Origin: Planctomycetota bacterium
Lineage (GTDB): Bacteria; Planctomycetota; Planctomycetia; Pirellulales; Pirellulaceae
Length of the DNA: 21,439 bases
Direction of reading: 5' to 3'
Assembly: GCA_029259935.1 (NCBI GenBank)
Contig: JAJDEH010000031.1
Coordinates: forward strand, 1-21,439
Shown one piece after another: positions 15,671 to 21,439 of this stretch. Each line of letters starts with the position of its first letter. Position 1 is the first letter of the stretch. Both the position numbers and the translations under genes were made by a program. The notes under the pieces were generated by a model. The model saw only the letters and a list, made by a program, of their open reading frames with translations. It made no database searches and was not told the origin of the DNA.

Positions 15671-15699
15671 TTGCAATAGACTATGGGTGACCCTTTTTA
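15671..15699 (+). repeat. Dispersed repeat A, copy 5
   Basis: TTGCAATAGACTATGGGTGA is followed by CCCTTTTTA. This copy links the two lead-in types: it has TTGCAAT like the copy at 10574 but GACTATGGG like the one at 7016. Confidence 0.75.
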
Positions 15700-16044
15700 C
15701 CCTTTGTGGTCGACGTGCTTTTGGAGGCCGGCGCGGATCCAACGATAGAAAGCTCAAAAGGGAGAACGGTCTTCGCCGCTCATCCGAAGTCGCGGGAACT
15801 GCTGCGCATTTGATTAGATTAGACCAGGCTCTAAGTCACCCAATGGGTTCGCGAGGGACGCATGCCCCTTTTCCCTTACTTACGCACTTATGCGTGGGGT
15901 TAATGAAAACTCCGGGCTAACGCGCTGCGCGCCCGCATAGGAATTCGAAAAAACTCTTGAATTCATCGGTTACATTCACCCATGTGAACTCGTCTTTATA
16001 GGTGAAGAAGAGATTTCCGTTGGTTTGGCCAAAAAAGCGAACAA

Positions 16045-16539
16045 GTGAAAATTGACTGGAACGATCTCGTACGCCGGCACGGCGCGACGGTCTTTGGCGT
16101 TGCCTGGCGCATCCTGGGCCACGCCGTGGACGCGGAAGATATTGTTCAAGAGGTGTTTCTCGAAGTGCAACAGTCGGCGGCATCTAAAGCCGTCAAGAAA
16201 TGGGACCCGTTCTTGCGACGCGTCGCCACATTTCGTGCGCTGGATCGGCTGCGGCGACGGAAATCCACGGTACCGATTGATGATGTATTTGCCGCGGCGG
16301 GCGATCACGATCCCCAAGCGATTGCGATTGGCAATGAGTTGGAAGCACGGCTTCGCGAGTCAATCGCCGGTCTGCCGAAACAACAAGCGGCTGTGTTTTG
16401 CCTGCGATATTTTGAAGATCTCTCGTACGAGCAGATCGCCCGTTCGTTGAAGATTTCACCAGCGGCCGTCGCCACGGCGTTGCACAAAGCGCGCTCGAAA
16501 CTCAAGACACTGCTTGTGGACATGAAAGAGGACGAATAG
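16045..16539 (+). CDS. ECF-type RNA polymerase sigma factor
   Basis: This is a 164-residue protein. The start is GTG at 16045: no ATG lies in frame between it and the preceding in-frame stop at 16003. Region 2 (about residues 5-72) includes DAEDIVQEVFLEVQ and the RALDRLRRRKS segment that contacts the -10 element. Region 4 (about 108-158) includes LPKQQAAVFCLRYFEDLSYE, then QIARSLKISPAAVATALHKA, a helix-turn-helix that reads the -35 element. There is no region 3, as usual for ECF factors. The stop is 2 bases before the next gene, a membrane DUF4349 protein whose N-terminus faces the cytoplasm and could hold the sigma factor inactive. Such sigma/anti-sigma pairs often control their own promoter, but no promoter motif could be assigned with confidence. 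Confidence 0.93.
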   Translation: MKIDWNDLVRRHGATVFGVAWRILGHAVDAEDIVQEVFLEVQQSAASKAVKKWDPFLRRVATFRALDRLRRRKSTVPIDDVFAAAGDHDPQAIAIGNELEARLRESIAGLPKQQAAVFCLRYFEDLSYEQIARSLKISPAAVATALHKARSKLKTLLVDMKEDE

Positions 16540-16541
16540 CG

Positions 16542-17705
16542 ATGTCACACGAAGTGAACGATCCCCATGAAAGCGTTCTGGACGAGTTGGAATCCGACCG
16601 GCTTCGACAGGCCGTCGAGCAGGTTCGCAGCAATCCCGTGCCAGAAGATTCTCTGAATCGGGCATTGGATCGCGCACAAAGTCTGACCGCCGTGAAACTC
16701 GCCGTCGAACATCAACCGGCTATTGAGAAACGTCCAGGTCGACGATTTTATACGGTGGTTGTCGCTGCGAGCCTGCTTCTACTTGTTCCCGCATTGGCGT
16801 TGTTGATTGGCCAGGACATACGTGATGCTCGCGAGGCGGCTCGACGTACGCAGAACAACAACAATATGATGCAAACCACGTTGGCGATGCACAGCTATAA
16901 CGACGTCTTTAGCGACACCTATTTGCCCGCACTGGCACCGGTGGTCCTCGTCGACTCTAGCAACAGTACGAGCAGCGGGCGTGAAGTTAGCGAGGTGCCC
17001 CCTAAGGTGACGCTGCCATCCTCAAAGATCATCCACTCCGCCGATGTCTCGCTCGTGGTCGATGAAATCACGACGGCGGAGTCTCGGTTGAGCGAATTGG
17101 TTCAACAATTTCAAGGCTACATCGGCAACTCACAGATCTCCGAGCCAAAGGGTCGGCCACGATCGGCGCGGTGGGTCGTGCGAATACCGGTCGAATCACT
17201 CGACGCGTTCCTTCGCGAAGTTGTGGAACTTGGCACTCCCGAGAATCGATCAACCAACTCGCAAGACGTCACCGAGGAATACGTTGACCTGGAAACACGA
17301 ATTGCCACGAAGAAGGAACTTGAAAAACGAATTCTCGGCTTGCTCGAAAAGCACACAGGCGACATTAAGGACGTCCTAGCCGTCGAAGAACAACTGGCGC
17401 GGGTCCGAGAAGAGATTGAAAGAATGGAAGGTCGCGTCAAGCACTTCGACAATGTGACGGCAATGACAACGGTGGCAATTTCAGCTCGCGAGGAGCGCGA
17501 CTATGTGCCGCCGCAAACGCCATCCTTTTCAACAGAAATCGGACGGACGTGGGGTCGTTCAATCGAAGTCTTACAAGGCTTTGGAAAGTCGCTTGTCTTG
17601 GTCATAGTCGCCGCTGGTCCGTGGCTGCCATTCATCGTCGTGTTAATTTTCATTAGTCTACGAATGCTGAAACGACGACGAGTGAGGCATGACCGCGTGC
17701 AGTAA
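16542..17705 (+). CDS. DUF4349 membrane protein with a DUF1559-like segment, possible anti-sigma factor
   Basis: This is a 387-residue protein. The ATG is 2 bases after the sigma factor stop, with GAGG about 10 bases upstream. Residues 1-68 are charged and cytoplasmic in the likely topology. A membrane helix (about 69-90) is followed by QDIRDAREAARRTQNNNNMM and LAMHSYNDVF (91-123), which closely resembles the AREAARRxQCxNNLKQxxLALHxYHD signature of DUF1559 pseudopilin-like proteins. Residues about 160-376 are DUF4349: SADVSLVVDEI, WVVRIPVESLDAFL, NSQDVTEEYVDLETRI, a coiled coil (about 250-300, VEEQLARVREEIERMEGRVK) and a closing membrane helix (about 350-374). The position suggests an anti-sigma role for the N-terminal part, but it has no zinc-binding HxxxCxxC motif, so that is inference from context. 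Confidence 0.9.
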   Translation: MSHEVNDPHESVLDELESDRLRQAVEQVRSNPVPEDSLNRALDRAQSLTAVKLAVEHQPAIEKRPGRRFYTVVVAASLLLLVPALALLIGQDIRDAREAARRTQNNNNMMQTTLAMHSYNDVFSDTYLPALAPVVLVDSSNSTSSGREVSEVPPKVTLPSSKIIHSADVSLVVDEITTAESRLSELVQQFQGYIGNSQISEPKGRPRSARWVVRIPVESLDAFLREVVELGTPENRSTNSQDVTEEYVDLETRIATKKELEKRILGLLEKHTGDIKDVLAVEEQLARVREEIERMEGRVKHFDNVTAMTTVAISAREERDYVPPQTPSFSTEIGRTWGRSIEVLQGFGKSLVLVIVAAGPWLPFIVVLIFISLRMLKRRRVRHDRVQ

Positions 17706-17769
17706 GCCGGTTATTCTACTCGCGTACCTACAATACATTGAGTCAACCTCGCCCGAGTTACTTGCACGA

Positions 17770-17835
17770 TGAAAGCAAAAAGAAGGAAAAAGAGAAAGAA
17801 CGAAACGAAAGGGGCCACCCATATTTTGGTTGCAC
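17770..17835 (-). repeat. Purine-rich tract and inverted repeat A upstream of the RAYT
   Basis: Bases 17770-17813 are almost pure purine on the plus strand. They run into AAAGGGGCCACCCATATTTT (about 17809-17828) and GGTTGCACTCC, which on the minus strand is repeat A (TGCAACCAAAATATGGG, then TGGCCCCTTTCG). It begins about 55 bases before the RAYT start codon. Confidence 0.8.
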
Positions 17836-17890
17836 TCCATCGCAAACTTTGTTAGTTTTTGACGAAATCGATGAATAGAAGGAGCGGCCG

Positions 17891-18967
17891 ATGGCTCGTA
17901 TTCCGCGACAGGAATTGATTGACGAGACGGAAGTCGGCATGTACCACTGCGTGAATCGGTGCGTGCGGCGGGCGTTCTTGTGTGGGGAAGATCCGTTTTC
18001 CGGGAAGAACTTTGATCATCGTAAAGGCTGGATTCGTCAGCGGTTGGAGTTTCTGGCGGGGCAGTTTGGGATTGATGTTTGCGGCTTTGCGGTGATGAGT
18101 AACCATGTTCATGTCGTGTTGCGGAATCGTCCGGATGTCGTGGCCGCTTGGTCTGATCAAGAGGTGGCTCGGCGATGGTGGAACGTGTTTCCCAGTCGCC
18201 GCGAGGAAGACGGCAGTCCGGCCAAACCTCGGGCTCACGAATTGGAAATGTTGACGGCCGATTCGAAGGCGCTGGAGGAACGGCGTCAGCGACTGTCGAG
18301 CCTGTCTTGGTTCATGCGTTGTTTGTGCGAAACGGTGGCCCGGCGAGCGAACAAGGAAGACGAATGCACGGGGCGGTTTTGGGAAGGGCGCTACAAGTGC
18401 CAACGGTTGTTGGATGAGGCGGCGATTCTGGCTTGCAGTGTGTATGTCGACTTGAACCCGATTCGCGCGGGCGTGGCGAAAACTCCCGAGAGCAGCCGGT
18501 TTACGGCGGCTTATGATCGGATTCAGGCGCGGAAAGGCGGGGCGAAAGGTCGCTCGCCCGCAGGCAAGGGTGCTGCGCCGAAGAGCGGTGCGACGCCTGT
18601 GGGTCAGACGGACGGTTGGCTGAGTCCAGTGGAACTGCGTGAGCGCCAGGATGCGAAGAGTTCAGCCAAGTCGCGGCGAGCTTCTAACAAAGGCTTTCTG
18701 CCGGTTAAGCTGACCGAGTATTTGCGCCTGCTCGATTGGACGGGCCGGCAAGCTCGAAAGGGCAAGCGAGGCCGCATCCCGCCGGACTTGGCTCCGATTT
18801 TGGAGCGGCTGCACGTGGCGAGCGACCACTGGGTGGAAACGGTGCTGCATTTTGGCCGCTGGTTCCGACGCGCGGCGGGCCGAGCCGTCAGTTTGGCCGC
18901 CGAAGCCGAGCGTCACGACCGGCATTGGCTGCACGGGATCAAGCCGAGCCGCAAAGCCTTCGCCTAG
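17891..18967 (+). CDS. REP-associated tyrosine transposase (RAYT, Y1/HUH superfamily)
   Basis: This is a 358-residue protein. ATG 17891 follows GGAG with an 8-base spacer. The N-terminal Y1_Tnp domain contains YHCVNRCVRRAFLCGED (18-34), the metal-binding HUH motif in VMSNHVHVVL (His72, His74) and the helix with the probable nucleophile Tyr185 in SVYVDLNPIRAG. GRFWEGRYKCQRLL (161-174) is also typical of the family. The long C-terminal part (about 205-358) is basic and variable and may read the DNA target. RAYTs nick and join single-stranded DNA at short palindromic REP repeats and are usually single-copy, domesticated genes. Here a deleted copy of the same gene lies at 7064-7192, and candidate cognate repeats lie around it, including one directly upstream. 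It appears intact. Confidence 0.92.
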   Translation: MARIPRQELIDETEVGMYHCVNRCVRRAFLCGEDPFSGKNFDHRKGWIRQRLEFLAGQFGIDVCGFAVMSNHVHVVLRNRPDVVAAWSDQEVARRWWNVFPSRREEDGSPAKPRAHELEMLTADSKALEERRQRLSSLSWFMRCLCETVARRANKEDECTGRFWEGRYKCQRLLDEAAILACSVYVDLNPIRAGVAKTPESSRFTAAYDRIQARKGGAKGRSPAGKGAAPKSGATPVGQTDGWLSPVELRERQDAKSSAKSRRASNKGFLPVKLTEYLRLLDWTGRQARKGKRGRIPPDLAPILERLHVASDHWVETVLHFGRWFRRAAGRAVSLAAEAERHDRHWLHGIKPSRKAFA

Positions 18968-19287
18968 ATGAAGAGTTTGGCAGAATGATTCTCAAGCCGT
19001 TGGCGAAAGAGGATCGCAGGATTGGACCGGAGTATTGCCAGCCTTTTTAATGGTTGCCGACCTCTGCGATCAAGTAGTACAACTAGATGCGTGGGTTGGC
19101 GGTCTGTGTCCGTGCTCTCCCTGGCGGCGGGCCTTTCGCGGATCAACTCACACGGCGGGTGATACGGGGCCACAGCTCGTTTGCCAGGCACCAAGTTGAG
19201 AGGATTTAAAGACATGCCGTCAGTGTCTTGTAATTCCATGATGTTTAACCTCCCGCGGTTCTTGGAACTAACTTCGGGATGGCCAGC
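18968..19287. other. Gene-free stretch between RAYT and selenoprotein genes
   Basis: The first ~23 bases (to 18990) are shared with the RAYT remnant near 7192 and so belong to the mobile unit. The rest, about 300 bases, has no recognisable gene. A minus-strand frame at 18964-19239 shows no domain. The genes on either side converge here, so a two-way terminator is expected, but I see only weak pairing (AACTA at 19268-19272 with TAGTT at 19289-19293). Confidence 0.4.
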
Positions 19288-20589
19288 CTAGTTGATGGGG
19301 AGCGTGACTTCGACCCGCTCGCCTGCGCGCAGCAGCGTGAACTTGACACTGTCGCCGGCGTGTTTCTCTTGTGCGATGTAGGCGATCAGGTCACCCTCGG
19401 ACATGTACGCCTGTTGGCCGTCCACGGCCAGCACAACGTCGCCCCGCTGGAAGCCCGAAGACTTGGAAATGACCAAGCCCGTTTCTAGCGCGAGCTTGGT
19501 TCTACTTAGGCCTAGCTTGTCTCGCTCGGCGGGTGTTAAGTCCTGAAATCGAATTCTGCTTAGAAAGCGGCGACGCAAAACACGAGTGCTGGGGCGCCAC
19601 GAAATGTTCGCATTGCGCCGCCAGCCTTTGTCCAGCGTGATGTCGATGTTGAGCATCTTGCCGTCGCGGCGGATTTCGGCGAGTAAGACGTCTTCACTCT
19701 TTGCCTGATGCAGGACCCATTGCACATCCGCCAGGGAGAGAATCGGCTGGCCCGCGAGATGGATGATCTCGTCGCCGACACGGAAACCGGCACGCTGGGC
19801 TGGTGATTTTTCCCAGATCTTCCGAACGGTCGCCTTTTCTTTTGGGTCGAGACCCCAACCGGCGGCGTCGGGCAGCGGCCACGGAAAAAGCTCCTTTTCG
19901 GGAATCGGTTGTCCAGCATCGAAGTAGGCAAACTGTCGTGCCGTGCGGATGTCGTGGCAATGCGTACAGCCTCCACGAAAAGCACGAAACCGTCTGCCTT
20001 CCTGTCGTGTCGGGATGCGGTCGAACGACGCGTACTTGGGTCGCGGTCCGCGTTTGGCGGCGAGTTGCTCTTCATACTTGGCCAGGTTTTGGTGCCACAC
20101 CAGTGCCGTGGCCATCGCCTTTCTCAAGCCTTCCAGCGAAATGTCGCGCTCCGCTTCGTGGAAGTCACTCCGTGTTCCATAGCGGCCGTAAATGGTTTTG
20201 TCCGCGTTGAGGAAAAAGACGGCGAACGACTGATCGAGATCGAATTGAAACAGGGACAAATCGAAATCCTGTCCACGGACAAGACGCACACAAACAAATT
20301 GGTCCATGAGTTCTTTCAGCGACTTGTCACGACGAACAACCTGATCGTCGATTTCCTGACAAGATGCTCACGGAGGGCACCGCAGCACGACCATCAACGG
20401 CCTTCCCTGCTTGCGGGCTTGTTGAATTCCCGCGTCGAGGTCGTTGTAGATCCAACCATTGGCTTCCGCCAATCGCCAATCGCGTCCTTGTCCCGCGCAT
20501 CGATCGGCCGGCATGATCGTCATCACCGCCACCAAAATCGACATGGGGGCAAACGACATCGTCTTGAGCACAAATCTGATCAACTTCAT
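19288..20589 (-). CDS. Trx7/PDZ domain selenoprotein, UGA at codon 74 read as selenocysteine
   Basis: One frame of 433 residues runs from ATG 20589 to the stop at 19288, interrupted only by TGA at 20368-20370. The start opens onto a signal peptide (1-30, IMPADRCAG). A thioredoxin-like part follows: ANGWIYNDLDAGIQQARKQG, PLMVVLRCPP-U-ASCQEID (Cys71, Sec74, Cys77), QFVCVRLV, DLSLFQFDLDQSFAVFFLNA. Residues 208-212 (CTHCH) form a c-type heme motif. A PDZ domain spans about 247-320 (SPAQRAGFRVGDEIIHLAGQ), and a PDZ-like end covers about 370-433 (GFQRGDVVLAVDG). The protein reads as one family, known to me as the planctomycete Trx7/PDZ (seleno)protein, on both sides of the TGA. A CxxU site, heme motif and export signal suggest a periplasmic redox role. 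No sel genes lie in the window. Confidence 0.88.
20323..20363 (-). promoter_or_regulatory. Bacterial SECIS-like hairpin directing UGA recoding
   Basis: On the minus strand, four bases after the TGA at 20368-20370, CTTGTCA (20357-20363) pairs with TGACAAG (20323-20329). A six-base 5' bulge (GGAAAT) separates it from CGACGA (20345-20350), which pairs with TCGTCG (20330-20335). The apical loop TCAGGTTGT (20336-20344) contains GGTT. The loop begins 23 bases after the TGA. Bacterial SECIS elements are hairpins just downstream of the UGA with a G-containing apical loop about 16-37 bases away, which this fits. It lies inside coding sequence, as bacterial SECIS elements do. Confidence 0.8.
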
Positions 20590-20834
20590 GAAGGTCTCAC
20601 TTTGAAGAGCGGCCAAACTATTCTAACGAGGCAGGGCCTCGAGCCAATACGAGCTATCGCTCGGACTTGAAAAACCCGCTCCCGATGGTCGCTAAAACTG
20701 GACTCAAGATTGGCGAGTTTTTGCCTATAGGACTGGTCAGGAAATAACTCCAGCACTTCTTGTGCCCCTAACTCCGTTGACCAGGATGACTCAAGACGAT
20801 CTCTCTTTTTTCGAGGGGAGCAGAAGGGCTTGGA

Positions 20835-21318
20835 TTGATGGAACAGGAGATAACAGAGATAACGGAGATGAATTCTCTGGTTCCTCTGCCTGCTCTGTTG
20901 CTGAAAGGACCGAACGTGCATCCTCGATTCCCACAAGCTGCTGGAATGACTCATGACGTGATTGGGGCCGCCATCGAAGTTCACAAGGATAAAGGGCCTG
21001 GTTTGCTCGAATCGATTTACGAATGGTGTCTAACGATGGAAATGCGAGGTCATCGAGTTCAAAGTCAAGACCGTGTTGTGATCCGCTATAAGCAATTCTC
21101 CCGTGAGTGAGGAGCCGCTTCGATTCGATTTGCTGATTGACCAGTGCTTGTTTGTGGAAGTGAAGGCGGTTGAAAAAGTGCATCCCATCCACCAAGCTCA
21201 ATTGCTCAGCTACATGAAACTGCTGGATATTCCTCTGAGACTCATCATCAATTTCCATGCTCTGAAATTAACCGAGGGCGTCTCGAGACTCATTCTGCCT
21301 GGTGCCAACCAAGAATAA
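20835..21318 (+). pseudogene. GxxExxY family protein gene, frameshifted by a 4-base duplication
   Basis: The first frame gives THDVIGAAIEVHKDKGPG and LLESIYEWCL, which contains the family motif G-x-x-E-x-x-Y (GLLESIY). It then reads VVIRYKQFSRE and stops at 21107-21109. The next frame, from 21103, continues without loss: EEPLRFDLLIDQCLFVEVKA, VHPIHQAQLLSYMKLLD, LRLIINF and LTEGVSRLIL. The break sits on a perfect tandem GTGAGTGA at 21103-21110. Removing one GTGA restores a single protein reading SREEPLRFDLLI. The likely true start is the ATG at 20946, giving a normal family length of about 123 residues. The earlier ATGs at 20835 and 20838 lie in a purine-rich repeat. The family has a nuclease-like fold (FVEVKA resembles the ExK of PD-(D/E)XK enzymes), and its cellular role is unknown to me. 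Confidence 0.85.
20840..20870 (+). repeat. Left arm of imperfect inverted repeat flanking the GxxExxY gene
   Basis: The left arm GAACAGGAGATAACAGAGAT, then AACGGAG, lies before the gene. The sequence at about 21366-21385, read on the minus strand, is GATGAACAGGAGTAAACGGA followed by G. The arms share AACAGGAG and AACGGAG with small length differences. They bracket the gene and could mark a mobile cassette or be low-complexity purine sequence. Confidence 0.5.
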
Positions 21319-21439
21319 GTCCACTGAGAAGCCAGAGAAAACAGAGATTTCTTCCCTCTGCTGACTCCGTTTACTCCTGTTCATCATGGGCCAAACGATC
21401 CGTATTATTGTGTCGCATTTGCTGAAGTTAATTCCCGCC
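21319..21439. other. Right-end intergenic sequence
   Basis: This stretch contains the right arm of the inverted repeat (about 21366-21385). An ATG at 21386 opens a frame of 18 codons to the window edge (MGQTIRIIVSHLLKLIPA). No ribosome binding site precedes it, and there is too little sequence to call it a gene. Confidence 0.4.

Larger units (their letters stand above)
15076..16044. other. Gene-free, repeat-rich stretch
   Basis: About 970 bases hold no convincing gene. They contain a 15-base direct repeat TGCGCGAAAGACGAA (15192-15206 and 15210-15224), three copies of repeat A, one of repeat B and one of repeat C. A scrap of the GGGCTAACGC motif lies at about 15913. Near 15972-15991 an imperfect palindrome GTTACATTCACCCATGTGAA lies about 55 bases before the sigma factor start and could be an operator. 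A frame at 15567-15920 has no protein character. Confidence 0.6.

Noticed and set aside
18964..19239. Minus-strand frame of 91 codons after the RAYT gene
   Set aside because: It includes the end of the RAYT unit in antisense, and no domain is recognisable.
20368..20616. A separate 82-residue protein ending at the TGA at 20368
   Set aside because: The downstream frame is in phase, continues the same domain from the first codon after the TGA, and is preceded by a SECIS-like hairpin. A single selenoprotein explains all of this better.
20586..21258. Minus-strand frames opposite the GxxExxY gene (20586-20984 and 20791-21258)
   Set aside because: The plus strand carries the unmistakable GxxExxY family sequence. 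The minus frames are shadows.
21386..21439. Possible start of a gene running off the right edge (ATG at 21386)
   Set aside because: There are only 18 codons, no ribosome binding site, and overlap with the edge of an inverted repeat. Not enough to call.

Overview
The window looks like a piece of a Planctomycetota chromosome of the Pirellula/Rhodopirellula kind. The basis is gene content, not a database match: a formylglycine-generating-enzyme (FGE) type sulfatase-modifying domain, a very large exported PQQ-like beta-propeller protein ending in a malectin domain, a membrane-anchored leucine-rich-repeat protein with the typical KRRWLSFSLRSLLLL start, a DUF4349 membrane protein carrying a DUF1559-like segment next to an ECF sigma factor, and a Trx7/PDZ (seleno)protein. 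Genes are sparse and separated by long repeat-rich gaps.

Left end (1-2053): the 3' end of an FGE-domain gene, then about 650 bases of decayed sequence, then mobile-element debris. The debris comprises the C-terminal tail of a probable tyrosine recombinase on the minus strand, a precise 3' fragment of tRNA-Ser(UGA) that looks like an integration scar, and a short IstB (IS21) fragment. An ankyrin-repeat lipoprotein on the minus strand follows.

Signalling block (2235-6172, minus): a 1087-residue hybrid histidine kinase (GAF, four PAS domains of which two are a recent tandem duplicate, HisKA, HATPase_c, receiver) sits 2 bases upstream of a FixJ-like response regulator. The two are almost certainly one operon.

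Accessory block (6173-11384): a REPIN-like inverted repeat pair, an internally deleted remnant of a REP-associated tyrosine transposase (RAYT), a hypothetical protein, a 16-repeat LRR protein, a membrane-anchored hypothetical protein, more dispersed repeats, and a four-helix membrane protein on the minus strand downstream of the propeller gene.

Exported propeller protein (11449-15075, minus): 1208 residues with two PQQ-like propellers flanking a methyltransferase-like Rossmann domain and a C-terminal malectin domain.

Right part (15076-21439): a 970-base composite of repeat cassettes, an ECF sigma factor and DUF4349 operon, an intact RAYT gene, and, on the minus strand, a Trx7/PDZ protein whose reading frame is interrupted by one in-frame TGA. 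That TGA follows Cys-Pro-Pro and is followed at once by a near-perfect bacterial SECIS-like hairpin, so I read the two halves as one 433-residue selenoprotein. The window ends with a GxxExxY gene broken by a 4-base GTGA duplication.

The most notable results are the selenoprotein with its SECIS, the RAYT with a family of dispersed repeats and a MITE-like deletion derivative, the tRNA-Ser integration scar, and two unusual domain fusions (propeller/methyltransferase/malectin and DUF1559-like/DUF4349).
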